Shown here piece by piece: positions 44,374-53,790 of a stretch of 64,000 nt of DNA; within the stretch, counting starts at the first letter, position 1, and every line of letters starts with the position of its first letter. This DNA comes from Vagococcus fessus. GTDB taxonomy: Bacteria > Bacillota > Bacilli > Lactobacillales > Vagococcaceae. The position numbers were made by a program, and so were the translations under genes. The DNA lies in NCBI RefSeq assembly GCF_003987565.1, contig NZ_NGJY01000005.1:1-64000 (forward strand), in the 5' to 3' direction. Below the pieces are notes generated by a model. That model was not told the DNA's origin. It did no database searches and was given only the letters and a program-made list of their open reading frames with translations.

Positions 44374-45041
44374 TGTTAGCCATGGTTTACGTTCCAAAAA
44401 TTAATGTGAGTTTGATGATTGACTCTCTTCCTTATATTTTGCAAGGGTTACCTTATACGATAGGGATTAGTGTGGTGACGTTTATATTGGGAAACATTGT
44501 CGGAATAGTTCTAGCTGTACTAGGATTACTGCCCTTAAAAATAGTACAATTGATTATTAAATTTTATTTGTCATTTTTAAGAGGTGTACCGGGTTTAGTT
44601 TTATTATTCCTATTGTACTTTGGTTTACCCATTCAGTTGAGTGCCCTACAAGCTGTGATTATTTGTTTTACTTTAACAAGTAGTGCTTTTATCGGAGAGA
44701 TATACCGTGGGGCAATCTTGGGCGTTGATGAGGGACAGTGGGATGCGGCGCGCTCACTTGGGATGTCATTTACACAGGTGATTGGTCATATTATAATGCC
44801 GCAAGCATTTCGTCTAGCATTGCCAGCTTTAGGGAACGTGGCGATGGATTTGGTAAAAGGGACCTCTTTAGCGGCGATGATAACTGTGCCAGAGATGTTT
44901 CAAAAAGCAAAAATTATCGGTGGTCGCGAATTTGATTACATGAGTTTATATATTCTCGTCGCGATTATTTATTGGTTATTGTGTATTGGGATTAGCTCAG
45001 GTCAAAAACAATTAGAAAAGCGCTTTAAATTAATGGCATAA
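44373..45041 (+). CDS. amino-acid ABC transporter permease
   Basis: A 222-residue permease of the HisM/GlnP type with about five helices. The EAA loop GEIYRGAILGVDEGQWDAAR with SLGM and IIMPQAFRLALPALGN (about 108-152) contacts the ATPase. It overlaps the binding-protein gene by one base. No ATPase gene follows: the operon ends in a hairpin and the next gene is ytxK. The ATPase must come from elsewhere, or the transporter uses a shared one. Confidence 0.88.
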   Translation: MLAMVYVPKINVSLMIDSLPYILQGLPYTIGISVVTFILGNIVGIVLAVLGLLPLKIVQLIIKFYLSFLRGVPGLVLLFLLYFGLPIQLSALQAVIICFTLTSSAFIGEIYRGAILGVDEGQWDAARSLGMSFTQVIGHIIMPQAFRLALPALGNVAMDLVKGTSLAAMITVPEMFQKAKIIGGREFDYMSLYILVAIIYWLLCIGISSGQKQLEKRFKLMA

Positions 45042-45057
45042 AATTAAATATAAGAAA

Positions 45058-45104
45058 ATGCACATCTTAAACCAAGTAGAGAAATCAGGTTTGAGATGTG
45101 TATT
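45058..45104 (+). terminator. hairpin after the amino-acid permease gene
   Basis: ATGCACATCTTAAACC pairs with GGTTTGAGATGTGTAT. The T tract is poor (TTAGTTTTAG), so it may be a weak terminator or a stability element. Confidence 0.6.
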
Positions 45105-45245
45105 AGTTTTAGTCGAAAATACCGCAATAGAGGATTAGAAGATAAATAAGATAAGTAGCTAAAAAGCTTGAATATTGCTAGTAATTTCGCTAAAATGGGT
45201 AAGGTACATAAATTGTTATATTATACAAAGGAAAGAGATGAGAGA

Positions 45246-46256
45246 ATGCCTCAAAATAAGATTGAATCAGGTTTTAATTTACTAGACAACGCCATTCAAT
45301 TGTTACAGTCGTCTTTAACTATTTCTTTTGTAGATGCCTACATTGAAAACGGCGAAAACATGAACGATGATTATCAAGTGCGTGTAGAAGATAATTTACC
45401 CGATGATGAAACAAAAACTAAAATCGAATCTTTATACCAAGAGTTCAAAGTATTAGAGCTTGAAGTAGAAGAACGTCGTAAAGTTAGCCAATTGTTACTT
45501 CTTAAAGGGACAATGTCTGAACAACTACAACCTAATCATCAGTTAACACCTGATACTTTGGGCTTTCTATTTGTCTACTTAGTGGAACAACTAAGTCCAC
45601 AAAAGGACAAGCCACTTATTATCAATGATTTAACTGTTGGAATGGGCAATCTACTCCTAACGGTGATGACAAACTTGCAATTAGCAGGTTATCACACGCA
45701 AGGGAATGGGATTGATGTAGACGATACATTGTTAGCTGTGACTGCTGTTACAACAGAATGGTTAGAACAAGCTGTTCAGTTGTATCATCAAGATAGTATG
45801 CAACACTTATTAATCGAACCTGGTGATGTAGCGATTGCGGATCTGCCAATTGGTTACTATCCTCATGATGAGCAAGCGAGTAAGTTTGTGACAAGCACGG
45901 AGGAAGGGCATAGTTATGCGCACCATTTATTAATGGAGCAAAGCATGAATTATGTGAAGGAAGATGGTTTCGGACTGTTCTTAGTTCCAAGTAACTTCTT
46001 AGAAACAGACCAAGCTTCTGAACTTAAAACATGGTTGACAGAGAAGGTATACTTGCAAGGGGTCTTGCAGTTGCCGGAGAGCTTATTTAAAAATAAACAA
46101 TCACGTAAATCAATTATCATCATCCAAAATCGTGGTGATGTAAGTAAACAGGCCAAAGAAGTCCTGCTAGCAGACGTCCCTTCGCTTAAAGATGGACAGC
46201 AAGTGCAACAATTTTTCAAAGAATTCAGTACGTGGAAGAACAAAAACTTAATCTAA
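45246..46256 (+). CDS. YtxK-type class I SAM-dependent methyltransferase
   Basis: A 336-residue protein of the N6-adenine methyltransferase-like YtxK group. [14 protein letters not shown] (about 135-148) is the SAM loop, and ADLPIGYYP (about 201-209) stands in place of the NPPY-type catalytic motif. It has no target-recognition domain, so it is not an ordinary restriction methylase. I chose the ATG at 45246, because the upstream TTG start would run through a promoter-like TTATATTATAC stretch. ackA follows after 23 bases, the ytxK-ackA order of many Firmicutes. Its substrate is unknown. Confidence 0.82.
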   Translation: MPQNKIESGFNLLDNAIQLLQSSLTISFVDAYIENGENMNDDYQVRVEDNLPDDETKTKIESLYQEFKVLELEVEERRKVSQLLLLKGTMSEQLQPNHQLTPDTLGFLFVYLVEQLSPQKDKPLIINDLTVGMGNLLLTVMTNLQLAGYHTQGNGIDVDDTLLAVTAVTTEWLEQAVQLYHQDSMQHLLIEPGDVAIADLPIGYYPHDEQASKFVTSTEEGHSYAHHLLMEQSMNYVKEDGFGLFLVPSNFLETDQASELKTWLTEKVYLQGVLQLPESLFKNKQSRKSIIIIQNRGDVSKQAKEVLLADVPSLKDGQQVQQFFKEFSTWKNKNLI

Positions 46257-46279
46257 CAAACAAAAGGAGTGCTTTAAAC

Positions 46280-47464
46280 ATGTCAAAAACAATCGCAATC
46301 AATGCTGGTAGTTCAAGTTTAAAATGGCAATTATTCGAAATGCCACAAGAAGAAGTAATCGCGTCAGGTATCGTTGAAAGAATTGGTTTAAACGATTCTA
46401 TCTTCACAATCAAATATGGTGAAGGCGAAAAATTCAATGAAACATTAGACATTAACGATCACGAATTTGCTGTAAGCCGCATTTTCGAAAAAATGATCGA
46501 ATTAAACATCATCGGTTCATTCGATGAAATCACTGGTGCTGGACACCGTGTTGTTGCCGGTGGAGAAGACTTCAAAGAGTCAGCTTTAATCGATGACGAA
46601 GCGTTAGCTAAAATCGAAGCTCTTGCTGAATTTGCACCATTACATAACCCAGCTGAAGCTAAAGTTATTCGTATTTTCCAAAAATTAGTTCCTGGAGCTG
46701 TAAACGTTGCTGTATTTGATACATCATTCCATACAACAATGCCAGCTGTAAACTACTTATACAGTATCCCAATGGAATACTATGATAAATATCAAGCACG
46801 TAAATATGGTGCTCACGGTACTAGCCACCGTTATGTAGCTGATCGTGCTGCTGATATGTTAGGTAAAGACATCAAAGACCTTAAAATTATTACATGTCAC
46901 CTAGGTAACGGTGCGTCAATCACTGCCGTTGATGGTGGTAAATCAATCGATACTTCTATGGGATTCACACCACTTGCAGGTGTTACTATGGGAACTCGTG
47001 CTGGAGATATTGATGCATCATTATTACCATACTTAATGGAAAAAGAAGGCTTAACAGATATTAAAGATATGGTTGATATCTTAAATAAAAAATCAGGTTT
47101 ACTTGGTTTATCAGGTATTTCAAGCGACATGCGTGAAGTTGAAGAATCAGATTCAGAAAATGCTAAATTAGCATTAGAAATCTTTAACAATCGCGTTCAA
47201 AAATACATTGGTAGCTACATTGCTGCTATGAACGGTGTTGACGCAATTGTCTTCACTGCAGGTATTGGTGAAAATGGTGTTGAAGTTCGTGAAGAAATCA
47301 TTAACGGCATCACTTGGTTCGGTTGTGAAGTTGATAAAGAGAAAAACAATGTTCGTGGTAAAGAAGTTGTTATCTCAACTGACGACTCAAAAGTTAAAGT
47401 ATTATTAATCCCAACTGACGAAGAAGTTATGATTGCTCGTGACGTTGAAGCGTTAAAAAACTAA
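46280..47464 (+). CDS. ackA: acetate kinase
   Basis: Makes ATP and acetate from acetyl phosphate in mixed-acid and overflow metabolism. The 395-residue protein has [15 protein letters not shown] at the N-terminus, [14 protein letters not shown], the phosphate loop [20 protein letters not shown] and FTAGIGENG near the C-terminus. I chose the ATG at 46280 with AAAAGGAG ten bases upstream. It is co-transcribed with ytxK and ends at a strong terminator. Confidence 0.97.
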   Translation: MSKTIAINAGSSSLKWQLFEMPQEEVIASGIVERIGLNDSIFTIKYGEGEKFNETLDINDHEFAVSRIFEKMIELNIIGSFDEITGAGHRVVAGGEDFKESALIDDEALAKIEALAEFAPLHNPAEAKVIRIFQKLVPGAVNVAVFDTSFHTTMPAVNYLYSIPMEYYDKYQARKYGAHGTSHRYVADRAADMLGKDIKDLKIITCHLGNGASITAVDGGKSIDTSMGFTPLAGVTMGTRAGDIDASLLPYLMEKEGLTDIKDMVDILNKKSGLLGLSGISSDMREVEESDSENAKLALEIFNNRVQKYIGSYIAAMNGVDAIVFTAGIGENGVEVREEIINGITWFGCEVDKEKNNVRGKEVVISTDDSKVKVLLIPTDEEVMIARDVEALKN

Positions 47465-47476
47465 TAACTATTAATT

Positions 47477-47512
47477 AAAAGGTAGAAGTCTTAGGACTTC
47501 TACCTTTTTTTA
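47477..47512 (+). terminator. ackA terminator
   Basis: AAAAGGTAGAAGTC/GACTTCTACCTTTTTT with a TTAG loop. Confidence 0.92.
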
Positions 47513-47554
47513 TAAAAAAATAAGCCTTCTCTTAAAATAAGAGGAGGCTTATTA
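47513..47554 (-). terminator. terminator of the usp gene
   Basis: AATAAGCCTTCTCTT pairs with AAGAGGAGGCTTATT. The T run is on the minus strand. Confidence 0.88.
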
Positions 47555-47557
47555 AAA

Positions 47558-48022
47558 TTACTCTTCAGTTTGTTTGTTTTCTAAATCTGTTCTAACAACA
47601 AGGACATCACAGTGAGCGTGACGGATAACATATTCTGATACTGACCCAATTAATAGACGTTCCACAGCATTTAAGCCTGTTGCACCAATCATGATTAAGT
47701 CTACATTGTAGTCATCAGGTAATTGACGAGAAATTAAAGTCTTAGGTGTGCCGTATTCTACGATAGGCTCAATTGTTTCTAGTCCTTGAAGATTAGCGTA
47801 ACTTACTAATTCATCTAAGGTTTTCTTAGCCATCTCTGTTGCCTGTTGCGCTAAGTCTTCATCAAAAGATGAGATAGTTTGGAAAGCACGTGTGTCGATA
47901 ATGTGTGCCAAGATTAATTTGGCGTTGTTTCGTTTAGCAACGTTGACCGCTTTTTTGAAAGCGAGCTCCGCTTCATCTGATCCGTCGACTGCAACTAAAA
48001 TTGTTTCGTATTGTTCAAACAT
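47558..48022 (-). CDS. universal stress protein (UspA family)
   Basis: A 154-residue cytoplasmic protein with the Usp fold. ILVAVDGSDEAELAFKKAV begins it, and the ATP-binding G-2x-G-9x-G-S motif lies in GATGLNAVERLLIGSVSE (about 116-133). ATP-binding members act in stress survival. I chose the ATG at 48022, with GAGG eight bases upstream, over a GTG three codons earlier. It is co-oriented with the small membrane protein gene just upstream. Confidence 0.92.
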   Translation of the reverse strand: MFEQYETILVAVDGSDEAELAFKKAVNVAKRNNAKLILAHIIDTRAFQTISSFDEDLAQQATEMAKKTLDELVSYANLQGLETIEPIVEYGTPKTLISRQLPDDYNVDLIMIGATGLNAVERLLIGSVSEYVIRHAHCDVLVVRTDLENKQTEE

Positions 48023-48045
48023 GTCAAACACCTCATTTCATAATT

Positions 48046-48330
48046 TTAAGAAAGTGATTTAGCAAATTTAATACTAAAAATAGCAGATGTTAAAATCACT
48101 AAACAGATATAGATAATGGCAATCAATTGGTGATTTAGTAAGAATGCAGCTAGACCTAAAGCGCTAAAAAGCAAGCAGGCTTTACTGAATTTCTGTAACG
48201 TTTTATCGATAGTCTGACTATCTTCTTCAGTTGTGCCGAATATTTTGCAGATGGACTCTGAGTGTGAATTTAAGTATTTTGCAGTAATAAGTAACACGAT
48301 AATAATAATAGCGAGTAAAATTCTAATCAT
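48046..48330 (-). CDS. small membrane protein, unknown
   Basis: A 94-residue protein with an N-terminal hydrophobic helix (about 2-20), a polar, acidic middle (about 25-55) and two further hydrophobic segments (about 58-75 and 77-92). I do not recognise a family. I chose the ATG at 48330, which has AAGGAG eight bases upstream. It lies between the terminator of the putative 6S RNA and the usp gene, 23 bases from the usp start, so it may form an operon with usp. Confidence 0.75.
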   Translation of the reverse strand: MIRILLAIIIIVLLITAKYLNSHSESICKIFGTTEEDSQTIDKTLQKFSKACLLFSALGLAAFLLNHQLIAIIYICLVILTSAIFSIKFAKSLS

Positions 48331-48347
48331 GGTAAAGCTCCTTAATA

Positions 48348-48383
48348 GAATAAAAAGCAACTTGCTTGAGCAAATTGCTTAGG
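48348..48383 (-). terminator. terminator downstream of the putative 6S RNA
   Basis: On the minus strand AAGCAATTTGC-TCAA-GCAAGTTGCTT is followed by TTTATT. It lies between the RNA gene and the small membrane protein gene. Confidence 0.8.
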
Positions 48384-48394
48384 ATGTCTTAATT

Positions 48395-48590
48395 GTGGGT
48401 AGTGTCCGTCGATGCCGTTGATCACGCCGTAGTATTGATCCCGCAGTAAGCAGGTGGGCTTCGCTATCCAAATGTCAAACTACCAAGAGATAAGGCTTGT
48501 TTTCCTTTTGAATTCGTTGAATCCCGATGTAATACTAAAATTGTTCGGTCAACACAGAGTGGAGTGACTCGAACATCACAGATTACCCAT
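48395..48590 (-). ncRNA. ssrS: probable 6S RNA
   Basis: About 195 bases without a reading frame, on the minus strand directly after rarA. The ends pair (5' GGGTA with 3' TACCC), and the sequence can form a long imperfect rod with an open middle, as in 6S RNA. A minus-strand extended -10 (TGCTATTAT, 48595-48603) lies just upstream and a terminator lies downstream. In many Firmicutes the 6S gene neighbours rarA. 6S RNA binds the housekeeping RNA polymerase. The call rests on shape and context, not on an alignment. Confidence 0.65.
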
Positions 48591-48594
48591 CTCT

Positions 48595-48603
48595 ATAATA
48601 GCA
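48595..48603 (-). promoter_or_regulatory. promoter of the putative 6S RNA
   Basis: Read leftward, TGCTATTAT is an extended -10 seven bases before the predicted start of the RNA. Confidence 0.6.
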
Positions 48604-48653
48604 TAGGACTACGAAGTCTTCAATGGAAACACTTTCTCTTGCCATCGTTATTT

Positions 48654-49922
48654 TTAAGATAATTTTGTTATTTCATGATAACGCTGAGCGAGTGCTTGCT
48701 CGTATTTACCTGTTAATTTAGGTTCATAGTAGCGCGCGTTTCGTAATTTATCAGGTAAGTACTGTTGTTTTACCCAGCCAGATGAAACAGCATGAGGATA
48801 TTGGTAATCGACTCCGCGGTTCAAGTCCTTTGCCCCTTTGTAGTGGCTATCTTTTAGATGGTCAGGGATGAAACCTGCTTTACCATCTCTGATATCGGCG
48901 ATAGCTGCATCAAGTGCGACATAACTTGAGTTTGATTTAGGGGATAGGCATAAATCAACAACAGCATTTGCTAGAGGTATCCGTGCTTCTGGAAATCCTA
49001 ATTTTTCAGCAGCTTGGACAGCACTAACTGTTCGTGCTGCAGCAGGGGGATTTCCTAAACCAATGTCTTCATAAGCAATCACCATTAAGCGTCGACAGAT
49101 AATAAATAAATCGCCTGCTTCAACTAATCGACCTAAATAATGAAGAGCAGCATTAACGTCACTGCCTCGAATTGATTTTTGAAGGGCAGAGATAACATCG
49201 TAATGACCGTCACCATTTTTATCGTGTGTTAGTGATTTCAACTGGATACATTCTTCGATGATAGCTAGCGTAATGGTAATCGTACCGTCTTCGTCAGGTT
49301 CTGTTGATTTAACAGCTAATTCTAAACCGTTTAAAGCGCTACGCAAGTCACCATTAGTCGCGCGTGAAAGGTGAATGAGTGCCAAGTCTTCGATGACAAT
49401 AGTTTCGTTACCTAACCCTCGTTCTTTATCATGGAGTGCAGCCGTAATCGCACTGACGATATCGTCTTCTGTTAAGGGTTTGACTTCAAAAATTTGTGTC
49501 CGGCTCCTAATGGCAGGATTGATGTTAATATAAGGATTTTCAGTCGTCGCACCGATTAAAATGATTTTCCCATTTTCTAAATGAGGCAGTAGGAAATCTT
49601 GTTTAGTTTTATCTAGGCGATGGATCTCATCTAGTAATAAAATGACAGTGCCGCTCATTTTTGCTTCTTCGGCAACGATTTGTAAATCTTTTTTAGTATC
49701 AGTCGCAGCATTTAACATGCGAAAAGCGAATTGAGTTGAGCCTGCTATGGCACTTGCGATACTTGTTTTCCCTGTGCCTGGTGGGCCATATAAAATCATA
49801 GAGGATAACATTTCGGCTTGAACCATGCGTCTAATAATTTTTCCTTCGCCGACCAAATGGTGTTGTCCTACAACATCTTCTAAAGTTTTGGGGCGCATAC
49901 GAAAAGCAAGTGGTTGATGCAT
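48654..49922 (-). CDS. rarA: replication-associated recombination protein RarA (MgsA)
   Basis: A 422-residue AAA+ ATPase that acts at stalled replication forks. Walker A GPPGTGKT (46-53), Walker B LLLDEIHR (about 95-102), sensor 1 IGATTENPY (about 118-126) and the C-terminal tetramerisation region (YQYPHAVSSGWVKQQYLP) are present. The length is normal. It is followed on the same strand by the putative 6S RNA gene. Confidence 0.96.
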   Translation of the reverse strand: MHQPLAFRMRPKTLEDVVGQHHLVGEGKIIRRMVQAEMLSSMILYGPPGTGKTSIASAIAGSTQFAFRMLNAATDTKKDLQIVAEEAKMSGTVILLLDEIHRLDKTKQDFLLPHLENGKIILIGATTENPYININPAIRSRTQIFEVKPLTEDDIVSAITAALHDKERGLGNETIVIEDLALIHLSRATNGDLRSALNGLELAVKSTEPDEDGTITITLAIIEECIQLKSLTHDKNGDGHYDVISALQKSIRGSDVNAALHYLGRLVEAGDLFIICRRLMVIAYEDIGLGNPPAAARTVSAVQAAEKLGFPEARIPLANAVVDLCLSPKSNSSYVALDAAIADIRDGKAGFIPDHLKDSHYKGAKDLNRGVDYQYPHAVSSGWVKQQYLPDKLRNARYYEPKLTGKYEQALAQRYHEITKLS

Positions 49923-50095
49923 ATTATCTCTCCTTATTTGTTAAATGTAATGTTCCTATTATAACATAGATTTTATCGTGACCTTGCCTTAACAGATTTG
50001 AAAAGAGTAGTCGCCTTTTAACCTAGAAATCGTTATAATAGGAAAAGGACTTGCTGACGATTTAAAAGGTCGGTTAAAGAGAGAGGGATGAAACG

Positions 50096-50575
50096 ATGAA
50101 AAAAGATAATATGTTGTACTTTTTAGAAGCACAATTAGAGAAAAAATTTGGCGATTACGATTTCGCGATTGATTGGAATACAAAAAATCATACGGTAGAA
50201 GTGATTGGAGTTATTTATGCTCAAAATCAAACAGACCAAGCGATTGAAGATACAGAAGGTGTTCATTCTGAAGAAGAGGTTATTGAATTTGAAGACAGTT
50301 TAGTATTATATAATCCAGATAAATTCACACCAAATGAAGAAGAGTACTTAGCGATGATTCCTTATGAAGGTAAAAAAGGGATTCAAAAACGTGTTCTTGT
50401 AGCAGTGGCGACTTATTTTAAAGACGTGTTAACTGAGGGTGAAAGTGATTTATTAGATTTCTTAGGTGATGAAGAAGCGGAAGTATTTGAACTTAAATGG
50501 GATAACGCCGCATTTGAAAAAGTATTATCAGAAGTGACTGGCTTAACAGACTACACAGCCTATCCAAAATATTAA
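50096..50575 (+). CDS. DUF3013 protein
   Basis: A 159-residue acidic cytoplasmic protein matching DUF3013, which is found mainly in Lactobacillales: MLYFLEAQLEKKFGDYDFAI at the start and DVLTEGESDLLDFLGDEEAE (about 117-136). It has no known function. It lies 12 bases before prmA and starts a three-gene run with prmA and rsmE, an arrangement I associate with this order. Confidence 0.83.
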   Translation: MKKDNMLYFLEAQLEKKFGDYDFAIDWNTKNHTVEVIGVIYAQNQTDQAIEDTEGVHSEEEVIEFEDSLVLYNPDKFTPNEEEYLAMIPYEGKKGIQKRVLVAVATYFKDVLTEGESDLLDFLGDEEAEVFELKWDNAAFEKVLSEVTGLTDYTAYPKY

Positions 50576-50587
50576 GAGGTGACGACA

Positions 50588-51538
50588 ATGAGATGGACAG
50601 AATTAAAAGTAACGACAGCGAGTGAAGCGGTTGAAGCGGTTTCCAACATTATGATGGAAGTCGGTGCGAGTGGTGTCGCAATTGAAGATGCATTAGATAT
50701 TGAAAATTTTGTAGGCGATGCTTATGGTGAATTATTAGATGCCGAAACCATTGACCATATCTCTGAAGGGGCAATGGTTATGGCTTACTTCCCAGAGACA
50801 ATATTCTTACCAGAATTACTACCGACTATCAAAGAACGTATTGCTAAATTGCCAGAATATGGGTTAGCAATAGGTGAAAATAAACTAGAAATTAATGAAG
50901 TAGCAGAGGATGACTGGGCAACGGCTTGGAAAAAATATTATCACCCTGTTAACATTAGCCGCTATTTAACAGTTGTACCAAACTGGGTAGACTATGAGGT
51001 TAAAAATCCTGATGAAAAAATTATCAAACTTGATCCAGGTATGGCTTTTGGAACAGGAACACATCCAACGACAATGGTGAGTCTACATGCTCTTGAAATC
51101 GTGTTACGCGGTGGAGAGACAGTTTTAGATGTAGGAACAGGTTCAGGTGTCTTAAGTATCGCCAGCAAGCATCTAGGTGCGGATAAAGTCTATGCTTATG
51201 ACTTAGATGAAGTAGCAGTGGCTTCAGCACAAGAAAACATGGACATGAATCCCGTTGCATCAGACGTGCAAGTGAGTGCGAACGATTTATTAAATGGAGT
51301 ATCGATTCAAGCGGATGTTGTCGTTGCTAATATTTTAGCTGAAATTATTTTACGTTTAATTCCAGATGCTTGGAACATCGTTAAGCCTGGCGGTAAATTC
51401 ATCGTTTCAGGTATTATCCAAGATAAAAAAGAAGAAGTTATGGATGCGTTAAAAGAAATTGGTTTTACCGTATCAGAAATTCTACAACAAGGGGATTGGT
51501 TTGGTATTATCTTAACAAAACCAGTTGAAGGAGAGTAA
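50588..51538 (+). CDS. prmA: ribosomal protein L11 methyltransferase
   Basis: A 316-residue SAM-dependent enzyme that methylates lysines and the N-terminus of ribosomal protein L11, whose gene is at 23070. GMAFGTGTHPTT (about 151-162), the SAM loop VLDVGTGSGVLSIASK (about 179-194) and VVANILAEII (about 242-251) are visible. I chose the ATG at 50588 with AGAGGTGA upstream; an in-frame GTG overlaps that site. It is followed by rsmE after three bases. Confidence 0.95.
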   Translation: MRWTELKVTTASEAVEAVSNIMMEVGASGVAIEDALDIENFVGDAYGELLDAETIDHISEGAMVMAYFPETIFLPELLPTIKERIAKLPEYGLAIGENKLEINEVAEDDWATAWKKYYHPVNISRYLTVVPNWVDYEVKNPDEKIIKLDPGMAFGTGTHPTTMVSLHALEIVLRGGETVLDVGTGSGVLSIASKHLGADKVYAYDLDEVAVASAQENMDMNPVASDVQVSANDLLNGVSIQADVVVANILAEIILRLIPDAWNIVKPGGKFIVSGIIQDKKEEVMDALKEIGFTVSEILQQGDWFGIILTKPVEGE

Positions 51539-51541
51539 GCG

Positions 51542-52300
51542 ATGCAACGTTATTTTTTGGAAGAATCCTATGATGCAAGTCAGGGTGAGCCGTTAAAATT
51601 GACGGGTGACGATTTTCATCATGCCGCTCATGTGATGCGTATGAAAGTATCAGATAAATGTTATCTTGTTTTCAGTGACTCAGTAGCAGTTGTAGCAGAA
51701 GTAACGGAGATTGGTGCAGAAGCTATTTTACTTAAGGAGATTGAAAAAGAGACGCAAGAAAAAGAGTTGCCGATTGCTATCACAATTGCGTGTGGGTATA
51801 CAAAAGGGGACAAGCTTGATCTAGTGGTTCAAAAAGGAACAGAGATGGGTGCGAGTCGCTTTGTCGGCTTTCCAGGTCAAACCTCTGTTGTAAAATGGGA
51901 TGGTAAAAAGTTGGCGAAACGTCAGGAACGTCTAACTAAAATTGCTAAGGAAGCTGCTGAGCAGTCTCATCGTCATGTCCAACCTACTGTATCCTTGTAT
52001 GAAAAAGCGAAAGAGTTTGAAGCAGTTTTTTCAGATTACGATGCCATTTTAATTGCATATGAGGAATCGGCTAAACAAGGTGAAGCTGGTGAATTAGTTA
52101 AGACCTTCCAAACAATTCAGCCTAACCAACGGTTGCTTGTTATCTTTGGACCAGAAGGTGGGTTATCTCCTAATGAGATTGAAACCTTCCAAGCTCTAGG
52201 TGGCAATGTCTGTGCTTTAGGACCTCGCATTTTACGAGCAGAAACAGCGCCGCTTTATCTACTAGGTGCAGCAAGTTATCACTTTGATTTATTAGTTTAA
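51542..52300 (+). CDS. rsmE: 16S rRNA (uracil-1498-N3)-methyltransferase
   Basis: A 252-residue SPOUT methyltransferase. The N-terminal PUA-like region contains DDFHHAAHVMRM (about 23-34). The SPOUT knot is formed by IFGPEGGLSPNEIE (about 202-215) and LGPRILRAETAPLYLLGA (about 226-243). It methylates U1498 of 16S rRNA. It is the third gene of the DUF3013-prmA-rsmE run and ends at a strong terminator. Confidence 0.96.
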   Translation: MQRYFLEESYDASQGEPLKLTGDDFHHAAHVMRMKVSDKCYLVFSDSVAVVAEVTEIGAEAILLKEIEKETQEKELPIAITIACGYTKGDKLDLVVQKGTEMGASRFVGFPGQTSVVKWDGKKLAKRQERLTKIAKEAAEQSHRHVQPTVSLYEKAKEFEAVFSDYDAILIAYEESAKQGEAGELVKTFQTIQPNQRLLVIFGPEGGLSPNEIETFQALGGNVCALGPRILRAETAPLYLLGAASYHFDLLV

Positions 52301-52304
52301 TTTT

Positions 52305-52338
52305 AAAGGTCGGCCCATTAGGGTTCGACCTTTTTTTA
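52305..52338 (+). terminator. terminator of the DUF3013-prmA-rsmE operon
   Basis: AAAGGTCGGCCC-ATTA-GGGTTCGACCTTT with a T run. Confidence 0.9.
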
Positions 52339-52407
52339 GTACGATTTGACATTAGTGAGTGTGATATAATAGTAGATAAAAATTAAGTCATGAAGGAGGG
52401 GTATCGA

Positions 52408-53790
52408 ATGTTTAGTGTGGAAGACATCATCTCTAAGCAAAATGCCTTTTATAAAACAGGACAGACCAAAGAGGTTACCTATAGAAAGCAAAGCCTAAAG
52501 CAATTAAAAGCAGTTTTAAAGGCTAATGAGGGAGCTCTTGTCGAAGCGATGGAGCAAGATTTAGGGAAGCATCCACTGGAAACGTATATGTCAGAGTTGG
52601 GCGTGTTGTATGAGAGCATAGATCTTATGCATAAAAAACTCTCGGTTTGGCAAAAGAAACAGCGTGTTAAAACCCCTCTTTTTTTATTACCTGCAACTAG
52701 CTACACGCAGGCTGAACCGTTAGGGCAAGTATTTATTATCAGTGCTTTTAATTATCCGTTATTATTAAGTTTAGACCCGTTAGTTGGAGCCATTGCTGGT
52801 GGAAATGTAGCGATGGTTGCATTGTCAGAATCAACTCCTAAAATTAATGAGGTGTTGATAAAGATAATGTCAGCGACCTTTCCAGAAGAGTATCTTTTCT
52901 TTTTTGAAGGCAATAAAGAAATAAATACTGAGGTGTTGACTCACCGATTTGATAAACTCTTTTTTACAGGAAGTTCAACCGTTGGGAGAAGTGTGATGGC
53001 AGCGGCGAGTCGCCATTTAACTCCTGTAACGTTAGAGTTAGGGGGGAAGAGTCCGGCACTTGTAACAGATAAAGCTAAATTAGCTCACGCTGCGGAGTGT
53101 GTAGTATGGGGGAAATTTTTAAATGCCGGTCAAACGTGTGTTGCACCAGACTATTGCTTGGTAGATAAAAAGTACCATGAGGAGTTCATCATGTTAGTAA
53201 AACAGCAACTGATTGCTTTTTACGGAGTAGCCCCACTTTATTCAGAAGAGTATGGTCGATTAGCTAATGAACGTGCGATTATAAGATTAGAACAGTTAAT
53301 TAAACAAGACCAGGCGCATGTAGTGGTTGGGGGGCAGGTTGATAAAGAAAAGCGTTATGTCGCTCCAACAGTACTTAAAGGGACGATTACAACACCACTT
53401 GCATCGATGGAAGAAGAGATATTTGGACCTGTGTTACCAATTTTGAGTTATGAAACGTTGGAAGAAGCGCTTCAGTTTATCGAATCCAAGGAGAAACCTC
53501 TTGCCTTTTATCCATTTACTCAAAATAGTAAAGAAGCAAGTTATCTTACAACACGTCTTTCTTTTGGCGGGAGTACGGTTAACGATACTATTCTTCATCT
53601 TGCCAATAGTCATTTACCTTTTGGTGGTGTAGGACAGTCTGGGATGGGACAGTATCATGGTAAGGCAAGTTTTGAGTGCTTTACGCACCAAAAATCAATT
53701 CTAAAAAGAAGTAGTTTCATTCGGTTGCCACTGATGAACCCAACATATTCTAAAAGGAAAGAGAAAGTTATTCGCTTCTTTTTAAAATAA
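52408..53790 (+). CDS. aldehyde dehydrogenase family protein (YwdH/class 3 type)
   Basis: A 460-residue NAD(P)-dependent aldehyde dehydrogenase. The catalytic Cys244 is in NAGQTCVAPD, the general-base Glu210 in LELGGKSPALV, and PFGGVGQSGMG lies near the end. The length and the lack of an N-terminal extension fit the class 3 group that oxidises fatty or aromatic aldehydes. I chose the ATG at 52408 with AAGGAGGGG upstream; the ATG at 52390 overlaps that site. It is a single-gene unit before rel. Confidence 0.88.
   Translation: MFSVEDIISKQNAFYKTGQTKEVTYRKQSLKQLKAVLKANEGALVEAMEQDLGKHPLETYMSELGVLYESIDLMHKKLSVWQKKQRVKTPLFLLPATSYTQAEPLGQVFIISAFNYPLLLSLDPLVGAIAGGNVAMVALSESTPKINEVLIKIMSATFPEEYLFFFEGNKEINTEVLTHRFDKLFFTGSSTVGRSVMAAASRHLTPVTLELGGKSPALVTDKAKLAHAAECVVWGKFLNAGQTCVAPDYCLVDKKYHEEFIMLVKQQLIAFYGVAPLYSEEYGRLANERAIIRLEQLIKQDQAHVVVGGQVDKEKRYVAPTVLKGTITTPLASMEEEIFGPVLPILSYETLEEALQFIESKEKPLAFYPFTQNSKEASYLTTRLSFGGSTVNDTILHLANSHLPFGGVGQSGMGQYHGKASFECFTHQKSILKRSSFIRLPLMNPTYSKRKEKVIRFFLK

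Noticed and set aside
45246-46256. Restriction-modification methylase
   Set aside because: No specificity domain, no restriction gene nearby, and the gene is in the conserved ytxK-ackA position.
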